Shown here piece after piece: positions 33,717-42,475 of a stretch of 60,871 bases of DNA. The number at the start of each line of letters is the position of its first letter. Positions within the stretch are counted from its first letter, which is position 1. The translations under genes and the position numbers were made by a program. Below the pieces are notes generated by a model. The model was not told the origin of the DNA, made no database searches, and worked only from the letters and a program-made list of their open reading frames with translations. Origin of the DNA: Betaproteobacteria bacterium (GTDB lineage: Bacteria; Pseudomonadota; Gammaproteobacteria; Burkholderiales; SG8-39); contig JAJDOG010000095.1 in the NCBI GenBank assembly GCA_022340285.1, positions 94,678 to 155,548 on the forward strand, written 5' to 3'.

Positions 33717-35438
33717 CTAAGCTCGCGGCTTCTCGCCGACGACCCGCATGTCGCGCGGCTCGCGCAGCTTGAACTGCGCCGGCTCCTGGCGCAGGTTGAC
33801 CAATCCGGCCTCAGCCATCACCTGGGCGAGGCTCTGTGGCGTGTAGTTCCAGCGGTGACACATGAGCGGGTCCTCCCAGGCGGGATCGCCATAGAACACC
33901 CACATCGTGCGCTGCCCCTCGAGTCCCGGGCCCGCGCCGGCGGTCGGATTCCTGAGAAATTCCTCGCAGGCGCTGAGCAGATTCGGGCATTCGAGGATCA
34001 TGCGGCCGCCCGGCTTCAGCACGCGCGCCCACTCCTTCAGCACGTCTACAACCTCCCAGCGCCAGAAGTGCTCGACCACATGCACTGCGAGAACCTCGTC
34101 CGCGCTGGCGGTATCGAATGGGGTCAGCTCGTGCAGGTCGCAAAGAACATCCGGCGACCTGCCGGCACGGCTTGCCGCAACGTCGACGTTGACGTAGCCA
34201 GGGAGAATCTTGTCACCGCAACCGAGGTTGAGGCGCACGAAGGCTCCCCCGCTGGAGGCTACCGACGACGCGCGCGACGATGCGGAATCTCCTGCCAGCG
34301 TCAGCACGCGCTCCCATTCGGCCGCGATGCGTTCGGGCGCAAAGCGGGTGGCGACGTGTTCCTGGCCGACACGAACGCGCTCGACCATCTCGCCAGGATT
34401 CGCGAGCGACCATTCGACGCCCGCCGCTAGATCCACCCCGATCCACGCGAAGTCGGCGAGCTCGAGGTAAGAGGGAATCGGCGACGCGACGGCGGCGCGC
34501 CCACTGCGGATCGTTTCCACGAGCCGGTTGTGCGATTTCACCCGCCCCCAGCGCTCGGCGTGATCCTGCGGCAGGAGGACCAAATCGCATGCCTCGATCG
34601 CCTGCGATGTCGACTCGCGGGACCACGGGACGAACTCGATGCTGAGCGCGGGATGCGAGCGTGCCAATCGAGCTTCGAGATCGGCAACCAATTCCCGTCG
34701 CGATTCGTGCGTCACGAACTGAAGCACAGCGGCTCGACCGCGAAGTCCGTCCGCCGCCTCCGCCAGCCCCCGCGCGACGGATTCGAAGTTCGCGATGCCG
34801 AGCTGGCCGAACCAGCAAAGCCGGATGGGATCGCCCACCGGGCCGCGCGGCGCGCTGGCATGCGGGCTCTCGTACGGATCCTCGATGACGTGAATGCCCT
34901 GCTTCGCATAGGGAGCCAGCTCCACCCCGAGCGCTTCGCACGGGACCGTGATCGCGCAAAGCTCGCCCAGGATCGCTTGGTATCGACCCAGGAATGGTTG
35001 GCCGGTCGCTTCGCCGATCGCCGCGTAGTCGTCCGAGAAGTCAGCCACGAGTCGAACCCGACTGCGCGCGCGCGATAGCCAACCGAGAAGCGCTTCGAAC
35101 TGTTCCGGTGCGGCGAGCAAGTCTGCGGTGGAGACCTTCGGTACGACGACCGTGTCGATCGGTGGTAGCGCGTCGAGCATTGTTCCGCCGGCAAGGAGTG
35201 CGGGCGGAACCAGGTAAACCGGACGTTTCTCGGCGAGCCGCAGCGCAGGAAGAAACGCTCGCAGTCGAATGCTCGCGAGATCCGAATAGAGCTGCGCGCC
35301 GGCGGTCACGCGCACCAGGTCGTCCACGTTGACCACGTACGCCAAGCCGCCCGCCTCGGGCTCTGCGACGACGTGGCCCCGTGTCTCCGGGCGGGCCGAG
35401 CCCCTGTTCAGGATCTGGGTAACCAGGCTGCGAAGCAT
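33717..35438 (-). CDS. Glycosyltransferase-methyltransferase fusion
   Basis: A 573-residue two-domain protein. Residues about 30-370 form a GT-B-like transferase: IRLCWFGQLGIANF, EFVPWSRES, ACDLVLLPQDH and NRLVETIRSGRAAVASPIPSY. Residues about 390-570 form a class I methyltransferase: VRLNLGCGDKILPGYVNVD, VLAVHVVEHFWRWE and LKPGGRMILECPN. The GT half is related to the stand-alone protein at 44361-45446. Start MLRSLVTQIL at 35438 gives the leader shared by this island; an ATG at 35459 would add seven residues. It probably builds and methylates a sugar on the same acceptor. Confidence 0.78.
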   Translation of the reverse strand: MLRSLVTQILNRGSARPETRGHVVAEPEAGGLAYVVNVDDLVRVTAGAQLYSDLASIRLRAFLPALRLAEKRPVYLVPPALLAGGTMLDALPPIDTVVVPKVSTADLLAAPEQFEALLGWLSRARSRVRLVADFSDDYAAIGEATGQPFLGRYQAILGELCAITVPCEALGVELAPYAKQGIHVIEDPYESPHASAPRGPVGDPIRLCWFGQLGIANFESVARGLAEAADGLRGRAAVLQFVTHESRRELVADLEARLARSHPALSIEFVPWSRESTSQAIEACDLVLLPQDHAERWGRVKSHNRLVETIRSGRAAVASPIPSYLELADFAWIGVDLAAGVEWSLANPGEMVERVRVGQEHVATRFAPERIAAEWERVLTLAGDSASSRASSVASSGGAFVRLNLGCGDKILPGYVNVDVAASRAGRSPDVLCDLHELTPFDTASADEVLAVHVVEHFWRWEVVDVLKEWARVLKPGGRMILECPNLLSACEEFLRNPTAGAGPGLEGQRTMWVFYGDPAWEDPLMCHRWNYTPQSLAQVMAEAGLVNLRQEPAQFKLREPRDMRVVGEKPRA

Positions 35439-35540
35439 TGATCCCCGACATTCAGGCAAATCGGGGCGAGCGCCCCGCGAGCCACGACGATTGAATGCGA
35501 TGTCCGGCCAGGGTGAGGCGGTGCACCGTGACGCGGACCC

Positions 35541-36455
35541 TTACCGTGGCGCCGCGGCGCCCGGCTTCTCGAGCAGCGCGCTGATTCGCGCCCAGTCGTT
35601 TGGAAAGAGCGCCAGGCGCTCGGCTTTGCAGCCGTCCAGCACAGCGTAATCGACCGCGAGATACTCTTCGATCAGGTCGTCGAGATGGTCGCGGATGTAG
35701 CGTGACTGCGGATCGAGATTGCGTACCATCGCGAGCCCGGTCGGCTGAGCGCCGATCGTATGGACCTCCAAGTCCGGCCGATGTTTACGCAGAAGCAGGA
35801 TAAGCCGCCAGATATCGCCGCTCCAGAAGATGGTCTTCCGGTCGCGGGCTGCGGTGCTCTCATCCAGCGGATACACATCGTGGATGAGGATCGTCGACTC
35901 CGGCGCGCACAGGGGCTCGACGTTCATGAAGTCGCGCAGCGCGAACTCGAAGCGGTGCATGCCGTCGATGAACACGAGGTCGACGGGCAGGCCGCCCAGC
36001 TCGGCGCGCACGTCATTCTGCGCAAAGAAGTCGTCGCTCGGCTGCGCGAAGATCTTCACGTTCGGTGGAAGCTCGAAACCGATTTTCGGCTCCGGATCGA
36101 CGCCGAGGGCACGCGTCTCGGAATTCACGAACCGGATCGAGTCGCCTTTGTCGACGCCGATCTCGACGTAGGTTCTGGGGCGCAGCTGAGCGTGAATGCG
36201 CGCGAGTACCCGGAAGTAGTCCTCGCCAGGAAGGTCGATCGCGGCGAGCAGGAAGTGCGCCGGGGGGTAGTTGGGGTCGGCGTCAAGGATTGCCTTGCAC
36301 CCGGCGATCGCCTCGGCGATGCGGCCCATCTGCGCGTCCGCCAGTGCAGAGTCGTAGAGCCGCTTACGCTGATCGCCTCCCTGCGGCTGCTCATTCGCGG
36401 CCGGCGCGCCAGCCGGGCCCGGCGTCCGAAGGTTCTTCAGCAGGTTTCGCAGCAT
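35541..36455 (-). CDS. Class I methyltransferase with one TPR unit
   Basis: A 304-residue protein. The N-terminus MLRNLLKNLRTPG is the island-type leader. A single TPR-like unit (ALADAQMGRIAEAIAGCKAI) lies near residue 50. A Methyltransf_24-like domain follows: TYVEIGVDKGDSIRFV near residue 99, VDLVFIDGMHRFEFALRDF and ILIHDVYPLDE. The substrate is probably a sugar. The start at 36455 is preferred over an ATG 36 bp upstream because it aligns the leader with neighbours. It lies about 100 bp upstream of the GT-methyltransferase fusion, in the same direction. Confidence 0.75.
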   Translation of the reverse strand: MLRNLLKNLRTPGPAGAPAANEQPQGGDQRKRLYDSALADAQMGRIAEAIAGCKAILDADPNYPPAHFLLAAIDLPGEDYFRVLARIHAQLRPRTYVEIGVDKGDSIRFVNSETRALGVDPEPKIGFELPPNVKIFAQPSDDFFAQNDVRAELGGLPVDLVFIDGMHRFEFALRDFMNVEPLCAPESTILIHDVYPLDESTAARDRKTIFWSGDIWRLILLLRKHRPDLEVHTIGAQPTGLAMVRNLDPQSRYIRDHLDDLIEEYLAVDYAVLDGCKAERLALFPNDWARISALLEKPGAAAPR

Positions 36456-36573
36456 GCGCAGGATCTTAACCTCAGGGACGACCCCGTACAACGCCAGTCA
36501 GGATCGGGCGTGAACGGTTTCCTGGTTGCGCCCGAAAAGAATCGCCCCTCGATCCTACCGTACGCCTTCGCCC

Positions 36574-38472
36574 CTACGCAGGCGTACTGGCCGCGCTGGC
36601 GATCCAATCCCCCAGCACGTCCACGGCATCGCTGGTCTCGAACAACTTTGGCCGTGCGGCCAGGATCCTAGCGCGATACGCGGCGCGGGCCACGGGGTCG
36701 GCTGCGAACGCGACCGCGAGCTCGACGTAGTCCTCGGGCGAGCGCGCAATGCAATCCGTAACGCCTGCCTGCCAGTACATGCCCGCGGTCATCCGGCTGC
36801 GGAAGAGCTCGCCCGGCAGCGTGATGAGAGGGAGGCCGAGCGAGATGACGACGTAGCTGGTCACGCCTCCCGAGAAGTGGAACGTATCGAGCACGCAATC
36901 CGCGGCGAGCAGAATGCTCAAGAACTCGGTCGTGGGCGCGAACGGCCGGAAGCCGATGCGGCCGGCGACATCCGGCATGATGCGGACAAAGCGCTCCTCC
37001 AGCTGGAGCTGCCATAGCGGGTGCGTCTTGTCTGCGAAGAGCACGACTTGGCCCTGTGGATCGCGGCGCAGGATCCCGGCAAGGGCATCGTCGAAGTCGG
37101 GGTGCATCTTCTGCAGCAGCATCGGGCAAACGTAGTAGCGCGTGTCCTCGAGCCAACCAAGTTCGGCGCGAGAGAGCGGTTCGGCGGGCGGCGCGGAGGG
37201 CGGGACGTGCACGACGATCTTGGGTAGGCGCACGAGTTGCTCGGAATAGTGCTCCTGCCCCTGCTCGCTTTCCTGAAACACGTTGCTCACGAAATAGTCG
37301 ATCTCCGGGACGCCCGACGTGCAGGGATGTCCGATCAGCAAGGCTTGGACGGGAGCGAGGCGGCTGAAACCCAGGAAGTAAAGAAACGTGTGAAGAAAGA
37401 GGTCGACGAAGATCAGCACGTCCGGGGCGCGCGCCTCGATAGCGGCGCGCGCCTCCTCGAGCGTGTCACCCAACGACACGAACGCTTCGCGCGATTCCGC
37501 CGTCTCCTTCAACCGCGTATCGACGATCTCGCCGTAGGCGAACAGGACCGTCTCGAACCGGTCGCTCTCGATCAACGTGCGCACGAGCTCGCGGTACCAG
37601 ACGCCGACCGAGTGGCGCCCGAGATGACCCGATACGAATCCCACGGTGAGCTTGCCCCCTGCGCGCGGCGCACGCTCGGCAGCTCCCGGCGATTGGTAGC
37701 CGAGCCCCGGGCATGCTCGCAGGAAGAGCTCGGCGAGACGCGCGTTGGTGGCGCGATCGCTCAACCCCTGGTAGCCCAAGAAGAAGGGTGCGCGGTGAAC
37801 CGCATGAATCGGATCGTGCACGATCGGTGGATGCGCCAGCAACCGGTCGAGCTCGGCCTCGAACCAAGTCCGCGCGACCGCGAGCTCCTCGCTCGAATCG
37901 CCGACTTGGGGCAGCGTATCGATCAGCCGGTTGATCTCGAGCGCGCCGCGCTCGGCGTCCGTCGCCACCTCGAGCGCCCGATCGTACCAGGCGCGTGCGG
38001 CGCTCACGTCACCAGATAAGTAGCCCTTGAAGGCCAGCATCTCCAGCGGCGCCGCCGATTTCGGCATCAGGCGGCGCGCAAGCTGTAGGCACCGCTCGGC
38101 CGATCCGTGATCGAATTCGTTGAGGTATTGAATGCCGCGCGCGAAGAAGTGGTACCCGACTCGCGCGTGCAGGTCACGCCCAGCGTCGGCTTCCTGGGCT
38201 GCTGCAAAAGCACGCTGTGCAGCCTCCTCGTCACCCGCGCGCTCGAGAAACGCGCCGTGCAGTGCGTAGGCCAGCGCGTCGTGTGGATGTCGACCCGACG
38301 TCCGCGCAAGCACTGCCGCGGCGCGTGTGGCATCCCGCGCGAGCGCGACGTGCGCCTCGCGCAGCGCGCGGACGATCGCGGGATCGGCCTCCCCGGGGAG
38401 GTCCACCGGGGGCACGAGTTCGACCGCGGCAGCGGGACCGCCAGCGAAAGAGCGAAGCAATCTGAGCAGCAT
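36574..38472 (-). CDS. GT41-family (O-GlcNAc transferase/SPINDLY-like) protein, divergent member
   Basis: A 632-residue protein with TPR-like helices to about residue 230 and a GT41 catalytic region: LTVGFVSGHLGRHSVGVWY, APVQALLIGHPCTSGVPEIDYF and VLDTFHFSGGVTSYVVISLGLPLITLPGELFRSRMTAGM (given in parts: VLDTFHFSGG, then SLGLPLITLPG, then RSRMTAG). GT41 enzymes move UDP-sugars to Ser/Thr or Asn of proteins. The catalytic blocks are more divergent than in the other three copies, so the sugar or acceptor may differ. Start ATG 38472 (MLLRLLRSF) matches the shared leader; a longer frame upstream is rejected. Confidence 0.8.
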   Translation of the reverse strand: MLLRLLRSFAGGPAAAVELVPPVDLPGEADPAIVRALREAHVALARDATRAAAVLARTSGRHPHDALAYALHGAFLERAGDEEAAQRAFAAAQEADAGRDLHARVGYHFFARGIQYLNEFDHGSAERCLQLARRLMPKSAAPLEMLAFKGYLSGDVSAARAWYDRALEVATDAERGALEINRLIDTLPQVGDSSEELAVARTWFEAELDRLLAHPPIVHDPIHAVHRAPFFLGYQGLSDRATNARLAELFLRACPGLGYQSPGAAERAPRAGGKLTVGFVSGHLGRHSVGVWYRELVRTLIESDRFETVLFAYGEIVDTRLKETAESREAFVSLGDTLEEARAAIEARAPDVLIFVDLFLHTFLYFLGFSRLAPVQALLIGHPCTSGVPEIDYFVSNVFQESEQGQEHYSEQLVRLPKIVVHVPPSAPPAEPLSRAELGWLEDTRYYVCPMLLQKMHPDFDDALAGILRRDPQGQVVLFADKTHPLWQLQLEERFVRIMPDVAGRIGFRPFAPTTEFLSILLAADCVLDTFHFSGGVTSYVVISLGLPLITLPGELFRSRMTAGMYWQAGVTDCIARSPEDYVELAVAFAADPVARAAYRARILAARPKLFETSDAVDVLGDWIASAASTPA

Positions 38473-38727
38473 AGATTCCGGACCGGGCAGCGTTTCAAGC
38501 GACTCCAGCACGGCACAAGGTCGCCCATTCGCCGCGGCGCCCGCGTGAGATCCGTGGCGTGTGGATTCTAGCGTGCCTCGCCGGACGATCCGACTGCAAT
38601 CGACCTCCGCCCGCGACAATTTTCCTATGGGCCCGAGACCCCGCGCACGCCCCTGACGCGACATGTCGCCTTGTTAGGGCACGACGTGTCCAGTACCCTC
38701 CCGCAATGTTTGCAGGGGTGCGGTTCG

Positions 38728-40773
38728 ATGGGATTGATTGACCGGGTTCGCAGCATGTTCGCGGGGAGCGGCGCGCGAGCGGCGCCGCCGGTGCCGGAGG
38801 ACCCAGTGTCGTTATTCGAGTGCGGCCGCATTGACGAGGCGGAAGCGGCTTGCGCTCGTGCGCTCGAGCGCGAGCCTCACGACGCTCGATCCTTGCATCT
38901 GCTCGGGCTCGTCGCCGATCACCACGGCGACTACCGGCGCGCAGTCGAGCTTATCCAATCAGCGGTCGCGGAAGAGCCCGATGTCGGCCTCTACCATTAC
39001 AACCTGGGCAACGCTCGGCGCAAGCTAGGTCAAATGGAGGCTGCGCTTGCGAGCTATACGCGGGCCGTGAAACTCGATCCGGACCGCTTTGCGGCATGGT
39101 TCAATCTCGCGCAAGTGCAGGCCGAGGCCGGCCAGCCTGCGCGGGCAGTTCCGGCATTTCGAGAGGCGCGTCGCCTCGAACCTTCGAACGTCGAGACACG
39201 ACTGGGACTCGCCGCCGCGCTCGTTGACGCCGCCCAGATCGGCGACGACGGGGCTCCCGCCTTTGCGGAGGCGCTGGCCCTCATCGAGTCCGACGACGCG
39301 CCGTTCGCGGACCCGTGGCGCGCACGCTTCGTCCTCGCGATGGCGCTCGCGGGCTGCGAGCGTTGGACCGAGGCGGCGATCCACCTGGAGGCGCTGGTTT
39401 TGGAGCACCCGGACGCCGTTGAAGTCCGGAATCAGCTCGCGAATTGCTACAACCGCGTCGGTCGGGCGGCCGATGCCGTGCGCGAGTACCGGGAAACGTT
39501 CCGTTTGGCGCCGGAATTTCATCACGCACTGACGGGTCTTCTCGGGACCCTGAACGCCGTGGCCGACGCCACGCCCGAGGAAGTGTACGAAGCCCACCGT
39601 CAATGGGCCGCGACCGTTGCCGCGCCCCTTTATCCGGTCTCCTCTCGATTCCGGAATACACGCGAACCCGGTCGTCGCCTGCGGATCGGCTACGTCTCAC
39701 CGGATCTACGTCGCCATCCGGTTGGGACAATGTTCGCCCCGGTGCTCGAGCGTCACGATACGGAGCGAATCGAGACGTTCTGCTACTACAACTATCCGCG
39801 CGGGGACGTGATGACCGAACGCATGCGCCGCGCCGCGCACAATTGGCGGGACATCGCCGGGCTGGACGATGCGACTGTCGCGGACGCGATCCGCGCGGAT
39901 CAGATCGACATCCTCGTCGACCTCGTGGGCCACACGCGGTATACCCGCCTCCCCGTCTTCGCGCGCAAACCCGCGCCGATCCAGGTGAGCTGGCTCGGCT
40001 ATTTCAATACGACTGGTCTTGCAACGATGGATTACTTCGTCACCGACTCCGTGTCCTCGCCTCCGGGGCAGGAGCGATACTTCGTGGAGCGCCTCGTCCG
40101 ACTCCCGGCCACGCGGTTTTGCTACGAACCACCCGAATTCCTGCCCGAGGTGAACGACCCGCCGTCGCGAGCGCGAGGGCACGTCACGTTCGGCTGCCTG
40201 AACAACTTTTCGAAGCTGAACGAGCGCGTGCTGGCGCTGTGGGCGCAGATTCTCGACGCGGTGCCCGGCGCGCGCCTCTTGCTTCAGGCCTCCGCGTTCA
40301 ACGATCCCTTCGTTCAGCGCGGGTTTCTCGCACGCGCCGCTGCGTACCGCGTCGCCGCGGAGCGGCTCGAGCTGCGCCGGTTCGTACCGGTCGAGCAAGC
40401 GGCCACAACCTATCACCATATCGATATCGCGTTGGACCCCTTCCCGTTCTGCGGCGGAATGACCAGCCTGGACGCCCTATGGATGGGGGTTCCGGTGGTG
40501 ACGCTCCCGCACACCATGATCGCCGGCCGCCAGACCGCGAGCATGCTCGCGAACCTCGCTTTGCCGGAGCTGATCGCCGCGGACGAGGCGGACTACGTGC
40601 GGATCGCGGTTGGCCTTGCGCGCGAATCCGATCGGCTTGCTGCGCTCCGTTCGGGGCTCCGTGACCGGTTCAGGCGGTCGCCGCTCGCCGATTACGACCG
40701 ATTCACCCGCGACCTTGAGAACGCTTACGCCGCGATGTGGGAGGCGTGGCTGGCCGCGCCCCAGCCCGCGTGA
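38728..40773 (+). CDS. GT41-family TPR glycosyltransferase
   Basis: A 681-residue protein: leader MGLIDRVRSMFAG, about six TPR repeats to residue 270, then the GT41 domain. Catalytic blocks are RIGYVSPDLRRHPVGTMFAP, IDILVDLVGHTRYTRLPVF, PAPIQVSWLGYFNTTGLATM, VTFGCLNNFSKLNE and DIALDPFPFCGGMTS with GVPVVTLPH. The family adds a sugar to proteins in the cytoplasm. It is transcribed divergently from the gene at 36574-38472, with about 255 bp between them. Its last 71 bases overlap the 3' end of the acetyltransferase gene on the other strand. Confidence 0.87.
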   Translation: MGLIDRVRSMFAGSGARAAPPVPEDPVSLFECGRIDEAEAACARALEREPHDARSLHLLGLVADHHGDYRRAVELIQSAVAEEPDVGLYHYNLGNARRKLGQMEAALASYTRAVKLDPDRFAAWFNLAQVQAEAGQPARAVPAFREARRLEPSNVETRLGLAAALVDAAQIGDDGAPAFAEALALIESDDAPFADPWRARFVLAMALAGCERWTEAAIHLEALVLEHPDAVEVRNQLANCYNRVGRAADAVREYRETFRLAPEFHHALTGLLGTLNAVADATPEEVYEAHRQWAATVAAPLYPVSSRFRNTREPGRRLRIGYVSPDLRRHPVGTMFAPVLERHDTERIETFCYYNYPRGDVMTERMRRAAHNWRDIAGLDDATVADAIRADQIDILVDLVGHTRYTRLPVFARKPAPIQVSWLGYFNTTGLATMDYFVTDSVSSPPGQERYFVERLVRLPATRFCYEPPEFLPEVNDPPSRARGHVTFGCLNNFSKLNERVLALWAQILDAVPGARLLLQASAFNDPFVQRGFLARAAAYRVAAERLELRRFVPVEQAATTYHHIDIALDPFPFCGGMTSLDALWMGVPVVTLPHTMIAGRQTASMLANLALPELIAADEADYVRIAVGLARESDRLAALRSGLRDRFRRSPLADYDRFTRDLENAYAAMWEAWLAAPQPA

Positions 40774-41362
40774 CCGTGCGTCCGGCGGCCCGGCGTCCAG
40801 GCATTCCGGCGCGCAGTTGCGCTTCGAGCTCGAGCAGCGTGCGGGAGCGCTCGCCGATACGGCGGGCAGGCGTCCCGGCGTAGATCAAGAACGGCTCGAG
40901 AGACTCTCGCACAAGCGTGAGGGCGCCGACCGCGGCGCCCTCGCCTATCACGACCCCGGGCAGGACGACCGCGCCGGTCCCGAGAATGGCGTGTCGACCG
41001 ATCCGCACCGGGTCATCCGTGACGCGCCGGAACTCACGCGGCACCATAGGGTTCGTCATCCCCGTGCCGCTGAAGTCATCGCTGCTGGAATAGACGGCAA
41101 CGCGTCCGGACAGGTTGCAGAAGTCCTCGAGCTCGATCCGTCCCTTGCCGATCAGCGTGCACTGGCAGGCGACATGCACGAAGCTGCCGATGCGTATCCC
41201 GCCTTCTCCGGCCGAGAGCACGCAGAAGTCGTCGATGCGTACGTGGTCGCCGAGCACGATCCGCGATGGGCTGTGGAAAGATGCCTTGTCGCTGACGAGC
41301 ACGTTCTCGCCGATGGCAGCGAAGCCCAGTCTGCGCAGCGCCTGGCGGCTCAGGAATGCCAT
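40703..41362 (-). CDS. Left-handed beta-helix (hexapeptide) acyltransferase
   Basis: A 219-residue WbbJ/LacA-like O-acyltransferase. Hexapeptide repeats run from about residue 20 (IGENVLVSDKASFHSPSRIV) to VVLPGVVIGEGAAVGALTLV, with the usual IYAGTPARRIG near residue 165. A 45-residue basic tail (RRAAGRTVTRAGARP and on) exceeds the family norm and overlaps the GT41 gene on the plus strand by 71 bp, so the tail may be recent. It likely acetylates the sugar made with the DegT aminotransferase, 10 bp upstream. Confidence 0.82.
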   Translation of the reverse strand: MAFLSRQALRRLGFAAIGENVLVSDKASFHSPSRIVLGDHVRIDDFCVLSAGEGGIRIGSFVHVACQCTLIGKGRIELEDFCNLSGRVAVYSSSDDFSGTGMTNPMVPREFRRVTDDPVRIGRHAILGTGAVVLPGVVIGEGAAVGALTLVRESLEPFLIYAGTPARRIGERSRTLLELEAQLRAGMPGRRAAGRTVTRAGARPATPPTSRRKRSQGRG

Positions 41363-41371
41363 GCTGGTCCC

Positions 41372-42475
41372 TCAGTCGGTTGCCGCGGTAGCCTGGCGCA
41401 GGGCGCCGAACACGCGGCGCAGGTCGGCCTCCGCCAGCTCGAGATGGAACGGCACCCCCAGAACGCGTCCAGATACCGATTCCACGCCGTTCAATACGCC
41501 GGCCTTCTCCACCACGTCGAACCCCGGGTGCCGCGAAAGCGGCGGGTAATACCACCGGCGCGTTTGCACACCGGCGCGCGCGAGCACGTCGATCACCGTC
41601 TCGGGCATGGTGTGCGCCGGCAGCAGCACCGGCGCGATCGTGTAGGTTCCGGCGTCCGGCCGCTCCTGCGCAACGAGCGCGGGGCATGTCTCGCGCATGA
41701 TCTCCAGGAACATGCGCCACTTTGCCCGACGCGCCTCTGCGCGGGACGTCCAGGTATCCAATGCAGCCAGCGCAACTGCAGCGTGGTACTCGCTCAGCTT
41801 GGCATTCATACCGGGCCGATCGACGATGCCCGTCGAAACGTCGATTCCGAAGTTGCTGAGACGCCTGATCCGCTCGATGAGCGCGACGTCGCGCGAGACG
41901 ACGAACCCGCCCTCGCCCGCGCCGAGGGCCTTGGTGGCGTGCAGGCTGAAGACCGCATGCGAGCGTCGCCCGGCGCGCTGGTTACCGAACCCACCCGCCG
42001 CGTCGATGACGACCGGTAGCCCCGTCTCCTCGCTGAAGCGATCCCAGGCATCCGCATCCTGCGGGCAGCCGAAGGTCGCCACCGGCATGACCGCGTCCAC
42101 CGGGCGCGCGGCGATCGCTCGACGCGCAGTAGCAGGCGTGAGGAGCCAGCTCCGCGTATCGACATCGCCGACAACGGGCCGGAGTCCGCTGCGCAAGATC
42201 GAAGTCGCCGTGGCCACGAAGGTGAAGTCGGGCAGCAATACCCGCGCTTGCGCCGGAAGCTCGAGCCCCAGCAAAGCAAGCTCGAGGCCGGCCGTGCCGC
42301 TCGATACCGTGACAACGTGGTGTTCCGGCGTGAAATGCCCGCGCAGTTTGTCTTCGAGTTCGCGCACGAGCGGGCCGAAGTTGGTGTACCAGCGTGCCGC
42401 GTCGACGCGAGCGAGGTACGGAGCGAGCGCATTCGCGCGCGGCATATCCGGAACCAGAAGCTTGATCTCGCTCAC
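41372..42475 (-). CDS. DegT/DnrJ/EryC1/StrS sugar aminotransferase
   Basis: A 367-residue PLP enzyme. Features are VSSGTAGLELALLGLEL, LPDFTFVATATSILRSG, DAAGGFGNQRAG and the PLP Lys in SLHATKALGAGEGGFVVS. Such enzymes transaminate NDP-keto-sugars to amino sugars. GTG 42475 overlaps the stop of the upstream GT41 gene by four bases (GTGA), so the two are coupled. With the acetyltransferase downstream this gives a path to an N- or O-acetylated amino sugar donor; no epimerase or dehydratase is seen locally. Confidence 0.85.
   Translation of the reverse strand: MSEIKLLVPDMPRANALAPYLARVDAARWYTNFGPLVRELEDKLRGHFTPEHHVVTVSSGTAGLELALLGLELPAQARVLLPDFTFVATATSILRSGLRPVVGDVDTRSWLLTPATARRAIAARPVDAVMPVATFGCPQDADAWDRFSEETGLPVVIDAAGGFGNQRAGRRSHAVFSLHATKALGAGEGGFVVSRDVALIERIRRLSNFGIDVSTGIVDRPGMNAKLSEYHAAVALAALDTWTSRAEARRAKWRMFLEIMRETCPALVAQERPDAGTYTIAPVLLPAHTMPETVIDVLARAGVQTRRWYYPPLSRHPGFDVVEKAGVLNGVESVSGRVLGVPFHLELAEADLRRVFGALRQATAATD

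Noticed and set aside
38473-38664. Upstream extension of the divergent GT41 gene to an ATG at 38664
   Set aside because: The extra 64 residues have no domain and would hide the MLLRLL leader shared by the neighbours.
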